A DNA stretch of 64,000 nt from Bacteroidales bacterium (GTDB lineage Bacteria; Bacteroidota; Bacteroidia; Bacteroidales; F082), in the NCBI GenBank assembly GCA_900769945.1, contig CAAGIO010000013.1, positions 1-64,000 of the forward strand. The letters are read 5' to 3'. The translations under genes were made by a program, and so were the position numbers. The notes beneath the pieces are model-generated. The model did not search any database. It was not told the origin of the DNA and worked only from the letters and a program-made list of their open reading frames with translations. Positions within the stretch are counted from its first letter, which is position 1, and every line of letters begins with the position of its first letter. Of the stretch, positions 52,143 to 61,744 are shown in pieces.

Positions 52143-53180
52143 TTATAAATCGGCGTCAGTATCTTTCAGGCCTTCAACAATTTTGTTTGTCAGCTCCTCG
52201 CAGAGTTCAGGGTTCTCGTCAAGGAGGCGTTTCAGTGCGTCCCTACCCTGTCCGAGTTTGGTATCGTTATAGCTGAACCACGAGCCGCTTTTCTTTATCA
52301 CGTTAAGTTCGACGCCAAGGTCGATGATCTCGCCTATTCTGGAGATACCTTCTCCATAAAGGATATCGAACTCCGCCTTTTTGAACGGTGGAGCGACCTT
52401 GTTCTTCACCACTTTGACTTTCACGCGGTTACCTTTGATGTCCTCCCCGTCCTTTATCTGGCTGACCTTACGGATATCGAGGCGTACGGAGCTATAGAAC
52501 TTCAATGCGTTGCCGCCTGTGGTTGTCTCCGGGTTACCGAACATCACGCCTATCTTCTCACGCAGCTGGTTGATGAAGATACACACCGTTGATGTCTTGC
52601 TGATTGTTGCGGTAAGCTTACGCATCGCCTGCGACATAAGGCGCGCCTGCAGTCCCATCTTGCTGTCACCCATCTCGCCTTCTAATTCGCTCTTCGGCGT
52701 GAGGGCGGCGACAGAGTCTATGACTATGACATCGATAGCTCCCGACCGTATAAGGTTTTCAGCTATCTCAAGTGCCTGTTCGCCGTTATCCGGCTGTGAC
52801 ACAAGGAGGTTATCAATATCAACCCCAAGTTTCTTCGCATAAAAACGGTCGAAAGCGTGTTCGGCATCGATAAATGCGCCTATGCCCCCTTGTTTCTGAG
52901 CCTCCGCTATCACATGTAGGGCGAGCGTCGTCTTTCCAGAGCTCTCAGGACCGAAAATCTCTATTATCCTTCCCTTCGGAAGTCCTCCCACACCCAAAGC
53001 ATAGTCAAGACTAATAGAACCGGTCGAGATGCTGTCTATCTTCTCCGACTTATTGTCCCCAAGGCGCATGATACTTCCCTTGCCAAAGGACTTCTCTATA
53101 TTTCCCAATGTGGCTTCTAAAGCCTTCAACTTCTCTTGTCGTACTTTTTCGACATCTTCCTCAATATTCTTATTTGCCAT
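52143..53180 (-). CDS. recA: Recombinase A
   Basis: This 345-aa protein has the full RecA core: Walker A GPESSGKTTLALH (about residues 69-81), Walker B region DVIVIDSVAALTP, the DNA-binding loop L2 region with GNALKFYSSVRLDIR, and an acidic C-terminal tail (KDTDADL). It forms filaments on single-stranded DNA for recombination and induces LexA cleavage where a LexA exists. Length is normal. No LexA-type box is obvious upstream. It may be co-transcribed with the downstream TPR lipoprotein. Confidence 0.98.
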   Translation of the reverse strand: MANKNIEEDVEKVRQEKLKALEATLGNIEKSFGKGSIMRLGDNKSEKIDSISTGSISLDYALGVGGLPKGRIIEIFGPESSGKTTLALHVIAEAQKQGGIGAFIDAEHAFDRFYAKKLGVDIDNLLVSQPDNGEQALEIAENLIRSGAIDVIVIDSVAALTPKSELEGEMGDSKMGLQARLMSQAMRKLTATISKTSTVCIFINQLREKIGVMFGNPETTTGGNALKFYSSVRLDIRKVSQIKDGEDIKGNRVKVKVVKNKVAPPFKKAEFDILYGEGISRIGEIIDLGVELNVIKKSGSWFSYNDTKLGQGRDALKRLLDENPELCEELTNKIVEGLKDTDADL

Positions 53181-53280
53181 AATAAATAGTTTTTAATCAA
53201 TGGATTAATAAAAAAAGTTTCATAAACCCCGCATCAGATTTTGACGAGTTTCTAATCAAAATGCAGGCTCACAAAGATAA

Positions 53281-53952
53281 TTATTTCTTGTGAATTGTCA
53301 AATCAAAAATGTTTTTTTTAAAAAAATCACAAAAATCGCATATCCCGCACTTCTCACATTTGGGCTTGCGTGCCATGCAGACGTACCTTCCATGGAGAAT
53401 GAGCCAGTGATGTGCCTTCGACAGAATATGCTGCGGGATATGGGCAACGAGCTGCCTCTCTGTCTCAAGAGGATTCTTCGAGTCGTGGGTGAGCCCTATC
53501 CTCGCCGCCACCCTAAACACATGAGTATCAACAGGCATAGCAGGCTTATCAAAAGCCACCGCCGCCACCACGTTCGCCGTCTTCCTCCCTACTCCGGGCA
53601 GCCGCTGCAACAGTTCCACATCCGAAGGCACCTCGCCACCAAAATCCGCCATCAAGCACTTCGCCATGCCTATAAGGTTCTTGGCCTTGTTGTTAGGATA
53701 TGATATAGACTTAATAACCTGATAGACATCCTCTTGCGACGCCAACGACAACGACAGAGGCTCCGGGAAACGCTTGAAAAACGAAGGCGTCGTCATATTC
53801 ACCCTCTTATCCGTACACTGTGCAGACAATATCACCGCTACAAGGAGCTGATACGGATTCTCAAACCGCAACTCCGACTCAGCCACCGGCATATTCTTCT
53901 CGAAATATTCGATTACCGCATTGTATTTCAACTGTATATCAACACTATCCAT
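53281..53952 (-). CDS. nth: Endonuclease III
   Basis: This 223-aa protein has the helix-hairpin-helix LPGVGRKTANVVAA with catalytic Lys, the Asp motif PVDTHVFRVAARIGL, and the 4Fe-4S cluster ligands C-X6-C-X2-C-X5-C in CMARKPKCEKCGICDFC. It removes oxidised pyrimidines from DNA and cuts the abasic strand. The C-terminal 13 residues after the cluster are basic. It is divergent from the DUF2007 gene with back-to-back promoters. Confidence 0.97.
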   Translation of the reverse strand: MDSVDIQLKYNAVIEYFEKNMPVAESELRFENPYQLLVAVILSAQCTDKRVNMTTPSFFKRFPEPLSLSLASQEDVYQVIKSISYPNNKAKNLIGMAKCLMADFGGEVPSDVELLQRLPGVGRKTANVVAAVAFDKPAMPVDTHVFRVAARIGLTHDSKNPLETERQLVAHIPQHILSKAHHWLILHGRYVCMARKPKCEKCGICDFCDFFKKNIFDLTIHKK

Positions 53953-53970
53953 ATTTTTTCTGTTTCACAA

Positions 53971-53978
53971 CAAAAGTA
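53971..53978 (-). promoter_or_regulatory. -7 promoter element of nth
   Basis: The minus strand reads TACTTTTG, a full TAnnTTTG match, about 18 bp before the nth ATG. Confidence 0.5.
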
Positions 53979-53990
53979 CATCTTTTTTGT

Positions 53991-53998
53991 TATATTTG
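53991..53998 (+). promoter_or_regulatory. -7 promoter element of the DUF2007 gene
   Basis: TATATTTG fits TAnnTTTG and lies 17 bp upstream of ATG 54015, which supports this start over longer readings. Confidence 0.5.
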
Positions 53999-54014
53999 CA
54001 CAAAAATATATGCT

Positions 54015-54248
54015 ATGGAAAACTCTCTCGCCTGCGTCTTTATCGGCTCCGACATCGATGCCAACTTCATCGCCTCACTGCTGAAAGACGAAAAAATAGA
54101 CTGCATTGTAAGGAACACCTATAACCAGAGCATCTCTGTAGGCTGGGTTGACGGCTGCCAGGCACAAAGCACCGAGGTGTCGGTTGACCTGAACGACTTC
54201 GATGCCGCAAAGGCGGTTGTTGACAACTACCTCAACGGGGTGAAATAA
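54015..54248 (+). CDS. DUF2007 family small protein
   Basis: This 77-aa protein (MENSLACVFIGSDIDANFIA ...) has the DUF2007 pattern: an N-terminal strand-helix with DANFIASLLKDEKIDCIVRN, and a C-terminal VDLNDFDAAKAVVDNYL. Relatives are short cytoplasmic proteins predicted to act in signalling; their role is not known. A good promoter lies just upstream. It is divergent from nth and followed at 104 bp by the acetyltransferase-like gene, probably under another promoter. Confidence 0.8.
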   Translation: MENSLACVFIGSDIDANFIASLLKDEKIDCIVRNTYNQSISVGWVDGCQAQSTEVSVDLNDFDAAKAVVDNYLNGVK

Positions 54249-54352
54249 CGCATTACATCTCTTTCGTTGCCATACTCTCACTTTTGGTTGAAAAATGTAA
54301 GTTTTTGTTTCTTTTCTCAAGTTTTTTTCAGAAATTTGCAGAAATTTTTTTT

Positions 54353-55567
54353 ATGTCCAAATACATCATATACGAAGTCCGAACAAAGAAAGATATCAGG
54401 CTGTGGCTTGGTTATCCTTCCTTATTATATAAAGACGACCCGCATTATGTCAGGCCGTTAGACAGGGAGGTGGAGAAGGTTTTCGACAGGGAGCAGAACA
54501 AACTCTTCCGCCATGGCGACGCCACACGCTATCTCTTGAAGGATTCTGACGGGGACATCTTAGGAAGGATTGCGGTTTTCTATGACGAGAAGACTTCCAA
54601 GATATATGAGAATGAAGAAAATGGGCAGAAGACAGGAGGCTGCGGGTTCTTCGACTGCATTGATAATCAAGAGGCTGCGGACACCCTTTTCGATGCTGCG
54701 AGACAATGGCTCGCACAGAGGGGTTTCGAGGCGATGGACGGCCCTATCAACTTCGGGGACAGAGATTATTTCTGGGGCTGCCTCGTCGATGGTTTCACCG
54801 ACCCCGTTTATAATATGCCGTACAACTTCCCGTACTATCAGAGACTGTTCGAGAACTACGGCTTTAAGGACTACTTCAAGCAGCTGACCTTCCGCAGGAA
54901 CCTGAACCCCGGAGGCGTTGACCCAATCCTTTACGAAAAGGCCAAGCGCGTTTGCCAAAACCCTGACTACTCCTTCGAAATCATCGACAAACGCAACATC
55001 AACCGCTATGCCGACGACTTCCTCACAATATATAACAAAGCTTGGGGATCAATACCGGGGACAGCCAAACTCACACGTCAGCACGCCGTCTCTCTCCTCA
55101 ACAGCATGAAACCTATTATCGACCCCCGACTGATGCACTTCGCCTATTATAAAGGCGAGCCCGTAGCTTTCTTCCTCATGATGATAGACCTTAACCAAAT
55201 ATATAAAGGACTGAACGGCAACGACAAAGGCCTAAACGCCTTAAAAGTGCTATGGAGAATAAAGGTCTCTAAAATATGCGACAGAGCCATATCCCTCGTT
55301 TTCGGAGTGGTCCCAGAACACAGGAAAAAAGGCCTTGAAGCCGGACTAATATGCTCTCTCGAAGCTCAAGCAAAAATGAAGAACTTCAAATATAAAGAGC
55401 TGCAACTCAACTGGATAGGCGATTTCAACCCTCCAATGTGCAAGATCGCTGAAAGCGCTGGCGCAGTGATTTACAAGACACATATCACATATAGATACCT
55501 CTTCGACAGGAACAAACCTTTCACAAGAGCTAAACTTCAACAAAACGGAAAGAAAGAAGAAGAATGA
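54353..55567 (+). CDS. GNAT-like acetyltransferase family protein
   Basis: The start is ATG 54353 (MSKYIIYEVRTKKDIRLWLG); the 23 codons upstream form an F-rich stretch unlike any signal and are probably non-coding. The 404-aa protein has two halves. The first holds GFFDCIDNQEAADTLFDAARQWL and MDGPINFGDRDYFWGCLVDG. The second holds LVFGVVPEHRKKGLEAGLIC, a QxxGxG/A-like acetyl-CoA loop, and the typical ending ELQLNWIGDFNPPMCKIAESAGAVIYKTHITY. It is probably a cytoplasmic acyltransferase; the substrate is unknown. Its stop overlaps the start of the ABC ATPase gene by 4 bp (ATGA). Confidence 0.7.
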   Translation: MSKYIIYEVRTKKDIRLWLGYPSLLYKDDPHYVRPLDREVEKVFDREQNKLFRHGDATRYLLKDSDGDILGRIAVFYDEKTSKIYENEENGQKTGGCGFFDCIDNQEAADTLFDAARQWLAQRGFEAMDGPINFGDRDYFWGCLVDGFTDPVYNMPYNFPYYQRLFENYGFKDYFKQLTFRRNLNPGGVDPILYEKAKRVCQNPDYSFEIIDKRNINRYADDFLTIYNKAWGSIPGTAKLTRQHAVSLLNSMKPIIDPRLMHFAYYKGEPVAFFLMMIDLNQIYKGLNGNDKGLNALKVLWRIKVSKICDRAISLVFGVVPEHRKKGLEAGLICSLEAQAKMKNFKYKELQLNWIGDFNPPMCKIAESAGAVIYKTHITYRYLFDRNKPFTRAKLQQNGKKEEE

Positions 55568-56223
55568 TTCAAGCTAACGGCATTTATAAATCTTTTGGTA
55601 ATGTTGATGTGATAAAAGGCATTGACCTGCACATCAATAAAGGCGAGATAGTAGCTATTGTAGGCGCATCTGGAGCCGGAAAATCAACATTGTTGCAAAT
55701 ATTAGGGACATTGGACAAGCCTGACAAAGGAAAAGTAATTATTGACAACCAAGACATTACAAGTCTTAACCAGAAGAATCTCGCTTCATTTAGAAACAAG
55801 AAGATAGGCTTTGTATTCCAATTCCACCACCTTCTACCGGAATTCACTGCCCTTGAGAACATCTGTATCCCGGCCTTCATTGCCGGAATGCCAAAAAAAG
55901 AAGCCGCCGACAAAGCCATGGCTCTCCTTGAATACCTGAGACTTACAGAAAGGGCAAGCCACAAGCCATCAATGCTCTCCGGCGGAGAACAACAGCGCGT
56001 CGCCATCGCCAGAGCACTCATCAACAACCCCGCCATCATTCTCGCTGACGAGCCGTCAGGCAACCTCGACTCGCAAAATGCTAAAGAACTGCACGAGCTT
56101 TTCTTCAGCCTTAGGGAAAAAACCGGACAGACGTTCGTCATCGTAACCCACAACCCAAGCCTCGCCAACATGGCAGATAGAGCCTTGACCATCATTGACG
56201 GAAAAATAGAACACAATAACTAA
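55564..56223 (+). CDS. lolD: LolD/MacB-type ABC transporter ATP-binding protein
   Basis: This 219-aa ATPase has Walker A GASGAGKSTLLQILGTLD, the Q-loop FQFHHLLPEFTALENI, signature LSGGEQQRVAIARAL, Walker B ILADEPSGNLD, and the H-loop FVIVTHNPSLA. The closest family is LolD, which powers lipoprotein release by LolCE from the inner membrane, but MacB- and FtsE-like relatives share these features. No permease gene is adjacent, so the partner must be encoded elsewhere. It is translationally coupled to the upstream acetyltransferase-like gene. Confidence 0.85.
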   Translation: MIQANGIYKSFGNVDVIKGIDLHINKGEIVAIVGASGAGKSTLLQILGTLDKPDKGKVIIDNQDITSLNQKNLASFRNKKIGFVFQFHHLLPEFTALENICIPAFIAGMPKKEAADKAMALLEYLRLTERASHKPSMLSGGEQQRVAIARALINNPAIILADEPSGNLDSQNAKELHELFFSLREKTGQTFVIVTHNPSLANMADRALTIIDGKIEHNN

Positions 56224-56257
56224 CCAAAATCATCGTTATCGAAAAAATCATCGTCTT

Positions 56258-58276
56258 ATGCGAATTATTTTGAAATACGCCACACTACTCTTCACCTTAT
56301 TAATATATACTACGGCATTCGCCCAAAACCAACAGGAATCGTTCTCTGCCCTCATCGCTAACGGCGACTCCGAATTCAACAAGAAAGAATATATCAAGGC
56401 TAAAACGTATTACCAAGAGGCTCTTCGACTTAAGCCTAACGACGCATCTGCAAAAAACAAACTCAACAAGACACTACAGATGATTCGCGAGGATAACAAG
56501 AAAGAGGAACAATTCTTCTCCCTCATCGACAACGCTGACGAACTTTACGAGAAAGGACAACTCGAACAAGCCCTCGCAGAATACAACAAGGCACTGAAGC
56601 TGTTCCCCAAAGACGAATACGCACTGAACAAGAAAGACATTATTACCCAGACACTTATAGAGGAGAAGGACAAGCTCAACACTTTCAACGAGATGGTTGC
56701 TGTTGGAGATGACCTTATGAAAGACGAACGTTACGCCGAGGCTTACCTTCAATACCAATCGGCACTTCAACTTTACCCTAACAACTCTGCGGTTAAACAA
56801 AAATGCCAAGACGCAAAAAACCTTAAGGAATCGTTCGACACAAAGTCAGCAGAGTTTGACAGGCTGAAAAGACAAGGAGCAGACTTAGCCCTTAGGAAGA
56901 AATACTCGGAAGCCATTGAATCTTACCAACAAGCACTCTCAATTTTTCCCGGCGACAACGAAATAACAGAAGAAATAAAAAGACTTGAAAGTCTGAAAAA
57001 CACCAACGAAAACTATAATGCAGTCATCACTAAGGCTGACGAGCTGTACGAGGAACAAGATTATAACGAGGCCAAAGCAAAATACCTTGAAGCCTTGACG
57101 GTGATACCCAACGACTCATACGCCTCAAGCATGATAAGCCGTATCGACGACATCGTCAACAGCGATGATTATCAAAAGATTCTCAGGGACAAGGCAAAAC
57201 TTGACACCGACTTCGCTAACTTTATCAGCAAAGGCGATGAAGCTGAGAAAACATCAGACTACGAACAGGCTCTCTCGTTTTTTACCAAAGCTTTGGAACT
57301 GAAGCCGAACAACACAGAAGCCTTAGCAAAAAAGGCTAATGCTGAAAAAATGATTCTTCATCAGCAGCAGGTGAAGAAAGAACAGGAGCGGTTATCAGAG
57401 ATAGAAAACGAGAAGCAGCGCAAGGCAAAGATTCAGAGCCTCCTATCTATTGGAAACCAACAGATTACAGAAAAGAAATATGCTGACGCTGAAAACACCT
57501 TCAAGGAGGTGTTGACATACGACGCCAACAATCAGGAGGCGAGTGCGAAGTTAGAGGAGATAGCGGGATTTTACGAGGAGATACAGAAACAGAAAGAGGA
57601 GAACTACGTCAAGGCGATGAACGCCGGAGTCGCCGCTGCCGGAAAGAATGATTTCGCCGAGGCAAGGATACAATTCGACTTGGCTCTGACATACAAGCCC
57701 GACGACAGCACTGCAAAACAACGGCTTTCAGAATTAAGCCAGATGGAGAATATGCGTTACGCCGCCATTGAAAAAGAATATAGCGAGCTTATCGTCAAGG
57801 CTGACGCACAGTTTGACACGAAGAACTACGACAAGGCCATCGACCTGTACAACAAAGCACTCGGTGTGAAACCAGAAAGCAAATATCCGGAAGACAAAAT
57901 CAATGAGATTTCCTCCATCATAAAGGCTAACAAGCTCGTGGAACTTGTTTCAAACACCATCACTATCGAGAGCGACAACACCAAACGCTTTGACTTTGAA
58001 CCGATAGATGTCACTACACGACGCGGCAACTACTTGTTTATCAAAGCTAAAAACCTTAGTGACAAACAATACACCATGTATATATCATACGGAAGCGGCA
58101 GCGGAAAGAACGGCGGGTTCATGGTCATTGTTCCAAAAAGCAGCAAAGAAAACGACTTCATCATCCGAATCGGCGCGCAATACAAATGGTTCAGCGAAGA
58201 CAACACTTGGATTGAGATAACACCGGAAAACGGCAATATTGAGATTAGCACCATTGAGATTAGCAAGGGAAATTAA
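56258..58276 (+). CDS. Long secreted TPR protein
   Basis: This 672-aa protein has a signal peptide (IILKYATLLFTLLIYTTAFA) and about ten TPR-like units, most repeating the words KKYxEAixxYxxAL and KPNDxxAxxKL, e.g. KKEYIKAKTYYQEALRLKPN, EQALAEYNKALKLFP and KKYSEAIESYQQALSIFPGD. The last 110 residues (about 560-672) are beta-rich (RGNYLFIKAKNLSDKQYTMY ... NIEISTIEISKGN) and not TPR. It is a periplasmic or surface scaffold; ligand unknown. It begins 34 bp after the ATPase gene and may belong to that operon. Confidence 0.88.
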   Translation: MRIILKYATLLFTLLIYTTAFAQNQQESFSALIANGDSEFNKKEYIKAKTYYQEALRLKPNDASAKNKLNKTLQMIREDNKKEEQFFSLIDNADELYEKGQLEQALAEYNKALKLFPKDEYALNKKDIITQTLIEEKDKLNTFNEMVAVGDDLMKDERYAEAYLQYQSALQLYPNNSAVKQKCQDAKNLKESFDTKSAEFDRLKRQGADLALRKKYSEAIESYQQALSIFPGDNEITEEIKRLESLKNTNENYNAVITKADELYEEQDYNEAKAKYLEALTVIPNDSYASSMISRIDDIVNSDDYQKILRDKAKLDTDFANFISKGDEAEKTSDYEQALSFFTKALELKPNNTEALAKKANAEKMILHQQQVKKEQERLSEIENEKQRKAKIQSLLSIGNQQITEKKYADAENTFKEVLTYDANNQEASAKLEEIAGFYEEIQKQKEENYVKAMNAGVAAAGKNDFAEARIQFDLALTYKPDDSTAKQRLSELSQMENMRYAAIEKEYSELIVKADAQFDTKNYDKAIDLYNKALGVKPESKYPEDKINEISSIIKANKLVELVSNTITIESDNTKRFDFEPIDVTTRRGNYLFIKAKNLSDKQYTMYISYGSGSGKNGGFMVIVPKSSKENDFIIRIGAQYKWFSEDNTWIEITPENGNIEISTIEISKGN

Positions 58277-58346
58277 TCTTTTTTTATCATTATTTAATAT
58301 TTGTTTATCTTTGCAACTTGAAAAGACACTAAAACAACTTCAGAAT

Positions 58347-59621
58347 ATGAATAGAACAGACACTAACTATCAACTGTATATCAACATATTAAAAGAGGAA
58401 CTTATTCCTGCCATGGGCTGTACCGAACCAATATGTCTCGCATACGCAGCAGCAAAAGCAAGGCAGATTCTCGGAGAAATACCAGACAGAGTCGAGGTCT
58501 TAGCGAGCGGAAACATCATCAAGAACGTCAAAAGCGTTATTGTTCCTAACACTAACGGAATGAAAGGAATAAAGGCCGCGGCAGCTGTCGGAATAATAGC
58601 TGGGGACCCTGACAAGGAGCTTCAGGTAATTGCAAACGTCACGGCAGAGCAAAAAGCAGAGACAGAAAGATTCCTTGCCACCACGCCTATCACCGTCAAA
58701 CACGTGAACTGCCAAGAGCAACTTGACGTCACAATCATAGAATACAAGGGAGAGCATCACGCTGATGTAAGGATTTCAGGATTCCACACGAACATTGTAA
58801 CCATTCAGAGAGATGATGAGGTCTTGTTCAGATGCGAGTCGATGAACCGCCCGAACCAGAAACTCACCGACAGAAGTTGTTTGAGCATTGCCGGGATAGT
58901 AGATTTTGCTGACAGCCTCGACATCAACGACATAAAGGACATTATCGGAAGGCAATTAGCATATAACAAGGCCATTTCTGACGAGGGCCTCAAGAACAAC
59001 TGGGGTGCAAACATCGGGAAGACACTTTTGAAAGAGTATGGTAATGACGTTAAAATCAGGGCAAAAGCGAGAGCGGCTGCCGGTTCAGATGCGAGGATGA
59101 ATGGCTGCGAGCTCCCAGTTGTAATCAACTCAGGCAGTGGGAACCAAGGACTTACAGTATCTATGCCTGTGCTCACCTATGCTGAGGAGTACAATATTGA
59201 CGAGGACAGGCTCTACAGGGCCGTTGTCGTCTCCAACCTTACGGCAATACACCAGAAGACACGCATCGGACGTCTGTCGGCATACTGTGGCGCTGTCAGT
59301 GCGGGTTGCGCAGCAGGTGTTGGAATAGCCTACCTTCTCGGTGAGAGCCTTGAGACAATTGAGCAGACACTCTCCAACGCCGTTGTAACAGTGTCGGGCA
59401 TTATTTGCGATGGAGCAAAATCGTCGTGCGCTGCGAAAATAGCAGCCTCCGTTGACGCCGGAATATTAGGATACACAATGAGTAAAAACGGACAGCGTTT
59501 TGAAGCAGGCGACGGCATTGCCGGCAACGACATTGAGGAGACAATAGAGAACGTAGGCCAGCTTGCAAGCAAGGGAATGAGAGACACCGACACTGAGATT
59601 ATCAGCATAATGACAAAATAA
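58347..59621 (+). CDS. UPF0597 / L-cysteine desulfidase family protein
   Basis: The start is ATG 58347 (MNRTDTNYQLYINILKEELI); an upstream in-frame GTG or TTG would overlap the TPR gene. The 424-aa protein has PAMGCTEPICLAYAAAKA with the cluster Cys near residue 24, AVSAGCAAGVGIAYLLG and IICDGAKSSCAAKIAASVDAG, the Cys-containing stretches of the CdsB/YhaM family. Family members include L-cysteine desulfidase (4Fe-4S), which yields sulfide, pyruvate and ammonia; others resemble serine dehydratase. The substrate is therefore uncertain. A TATCTTTG -7 element lies at 58306-58313. Confidence 0.9.
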   Translation: MNRTDTNYQLYINILKEELIPAMGCTEPICLAYAAAKARQILGEIPDRVEVLASGNIIKNVKSVIVPNTNGMKGIKAAAAVGIIAGDPDKELQVIANVTAEQKAETERFLATTPITVKHVNCQEQLDVTIIEYKGEHHADVRISGFHTNIVTIQRDDEVLFRCESMNRPNQKLTDRSCLSIAGIVDFADSLDINDIKDIIGRQLAYNKAISDEGLKNNWGANIGKTLLKEYGNDVKIRAKARAAAGSDARMNGCELPVVINSGSGNQGLTVSMPVLTYAEEYNIDEDRLYRAVVVSNLTAIHQKTRIGRLSAYCGAVSAGCAAGVGIAYLLGESLETIEQTLSNAVVTVSGIICDGAKSSCAAKIAASVDAGILGYTMSKNGQRFEAGDGIAGNDIEETIENVGQLASKGMRDTDTEIISIMTK

Positions 59622-59647
59622 CCGGTTTATCCATCTTTGAAAAGTTT

Positions 59648-59684
59648 ATTACCCCCGAAGGTTGTTCCAACCTTCGGGGGTAAT
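59648..59684. terminator. Long perfect hairpin between convergent genes
   Basis: ATTACCCCCGAAGGTTG, loop TTC, CAACCTTCGGGGGTAAT make a 17-bp perfect stem between the desulfidase and RelA/SpoT genes. T-rich sequence follows on both strands only loosely, so it is a strong hairpin but not a textbook terminator; it may serve both genes. Confidence 0.7.
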
Positions 59685-59728
59685 TATTTGGTCCTTAACA
59701 CTTTAAATCACGAGATGCCTGGAGTGCA

Positions 59729-61744
59729 TCATTCTACCGCCACAGTTTTTTCCACCGCTTCACTTTTCCAACTTACATCAAGGAAACGGTCTGGACAGCG
59801 TCTTTTAAGAGCCGCGGCATTAGGGCAGCCATCCTTATGCACCGTGATTCCATTAGTTACACTAACAAACCCTGTAATATTATCTCCCTCATGCGGATTG
59901 CAGCATTTGGCCATCTTATAAGAGAAGAAATTAATATTGCCACCGATAACCAAGGTCTCGTCTTTCTTCTTCTCGCAAACAAACGCCTCGTCATCAGTTC
60001 TTGAAGTGCGTTCTTTCCTATCTTCAAAAAGAGAAAGCAGGAATGACTTCATCTCCAGCATGTTAATCTCCTCTGTTGCAATCTTATGATAGAACTCAAT
60101 GCCAGAGCTGCAATCGTATTTCTTCAGCAGTTCGGTAAAAATACGGTCAGTATAAGAAATCTTCCAGTTCTTGAGTTTTCGGTGAAAGATAGAGCTTCCG
60201 AGCTCAGCCTCCTTCATCTCCAAATCCTTGAGATACCTTTTTATTTTAGACTTAGCCTTTTCAGTAGTGACATAATCGAGCCAGTCGATTTTAGGCACCT
60301 GTTTGGTACTTGTGAGAATCTCCACGCGGTCGCCGTTATCAAGGACGTGGCGTATCGGCTGCATTTTTCCATTCACGCGAGCACCGATACAGTGGGAGCC
60401 TACTTGAGTATGAATATCATAGGCGAAATCCAATATTGTAGCTCCTATCGGAAGTTGTCTCACGTCACCTTGAGGTGTTATGAGATAAATATTATTTGAC
60501 TTCACTTTTTCAGCCCTACTGCTGTCGAAGGCGTTATAGTGGCTGCTGTAAGGGTCTTCAAGGATGTCACGTATTTTGTTCAGCCATTCGTCGGCGGTCT
60601 GGTGTTTCTCCTTTCCGCTCTTATAAGCCCAATGAGAGGCTGCACCCTTCTCCGCCACATCGTCCATCCTCTGCGTCCTGATTTGAACCTCAACAAAATT
60701 CACTCCGATATCGACAGTGGTATGGAGCGACTCGTATCCGGAGGCCTTTGGCTTTGTTATCCAATCTCTTAGCCTCTCCGGCACTGTTTTATAAAGGCTA
60801 TCCACGAGAGAGTACACACGCCAGCAGTCGTCCTTTTCGCTTTCAAGTGAAGAGTTTGTTATAATTATTCTGACAGCGAACAAGTCATAGACCTCTTCAA
60901 AAGGGACACCTTGGGCCTTCATCTTTGCGAAAATAGAAGGTATCGACTTTGTGCGCCACTTTATCGTAGCCTCAATGCCGTTCAGGCTCAATGCCCTGCG
61001 GATTGGCTGCAGGAAACTCGCCATCTTCTCTTCCTGGGTAACGCGCGAGATAGTAATCTTATCCTCTATCTCCTTATATTCCACAGGGTTCTCATACATC
61101 ATCACCGCCTCTTCAAACTCCCGCTTGACGTTGTAGAGACCGAGTCGGTGCACGATAGGGATGATAAGATATTTTATATTCTCAAAAAACTTCTTCTTGT
61201 TTTTGTTTGACAGCTCACGCGACTCCGTGGCTCCGAAAATCACATCACCATCGATATCGTCTTGGTTACGGCAGTTATAAAGACAGTGGGCGATAATAAG
61301 CATCACCACGCGTATATCATCAATGATAGAAAGGAAGAGTTTCCTGAAGGCGTCAGACTTCATCGAGATTTTACTCATATCGAGAGCCATAACCTTCGAC
61401 AACCCTTCGATTATTATTGCAACACGATCCCCGAACCTTGAGCGAAGCTCTTCCGTTGTCGTATTTGTCCAATTCATTATGTTGTGCAGCAACGCGCTGA
61501 CGACGGTCTTACTCCTAAGCCCCAACTCCGAGTATGAGATTTGAGCGACATCGATAACGTGCAGAAGCACAGGGCGTCCGGAGTTCATCCGCATGCCGTC
61601 ATAGGCAAAACAACATAACTCGTATGCCTTCTTTACATACATCACCTCCTCCACAGTCATCGTAGAGCTTATGGATGTGATAAGCTCGTTATATGACTTT
61701 TCTATCTCTGATATCTCCTCAACCGAATACTTGTATAAACTCAT
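59729..61744 (-). CDS. RelA/SpoT-family (p)ppGpp synthetase
   Basis: This 671-aa protein has the long RSH layout. Residues about 45-155 are the HD hydrolase fold, but the motif reads ALLHNIMNW where active enzymes have HD...ED, so hydrolysis is doubtful. The synthetase domain (about 240-390) keeps RTKSIPSIFAKMKAQG, YDLFAVRIII, KPKASGYESLHTTV and EVQIRTQRMDD. A TGS domain follows (IYLITPQGDVRQLPIGATILDFAYD) and a Cys-containing region near the end (MAKCCNPHEGD ... HKDGCPN). It stops early, without a clear ACT domain. It probably acts as a RelA-like synthetase. It is coupled to clpS by an ATGA overlap. Confidence 0.9.
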   Translation of the reverse strand: MSLYKYSVEEISEIEKSYNELITSISSTMTVEEVMYVKKAYELCCFAYDGMRMNSGRPVLLHVIDVAQISYSELGLRSKTVVSALLHNIMNWTNTTTEELRSRFGDRVAIIIEGLSKVMALDMSKISMKSDAFRKLFLSIIDDIRVVMLIIAHCLYNCRNQDDIDGDVIFGATESRELSNKNKKKFFENIKYLIIPIVHRLGLYNVKREFEEAVMMYENPVEYKEIEDKITISRVTQEEKMASFLQPIRRALSLNGIEATIKWRTKSIPSIFAKMKAQGVPFEEVYDLFAVRIIITNSSLESEKDDCWRVYSLVDSLYKTVPERLRDWITKPKASGYESLHTTVDIGVNFVEVQIRTQRMDDVAEKGAASHWAYKSGKEKHQTADEWLNKIRDILEDPYSSHYNAFDSSRAEKVKSNNIYLITPQGDVRQLPIGATILDFAYDIHTQVGSHCIGARVNGKMQPIRHVLDNGDRVEILTSTKQVPKIDWLDYVTTEKAKSKIKRYLKDLEMKEAELGSSIFHRKLKNWKISYTDRIFTELLKKYDCSSGIEFYHKIATEEINMLEMKSFLLSLFEDRKERTSRTDDEAFVCEKKKDETLVIGGNINFFSYKMAKCCNPHEGDNITGFVSVTNGITVHKDGCPNAAALKRRCPDRFLDVSWKSEAVEKTVAVE

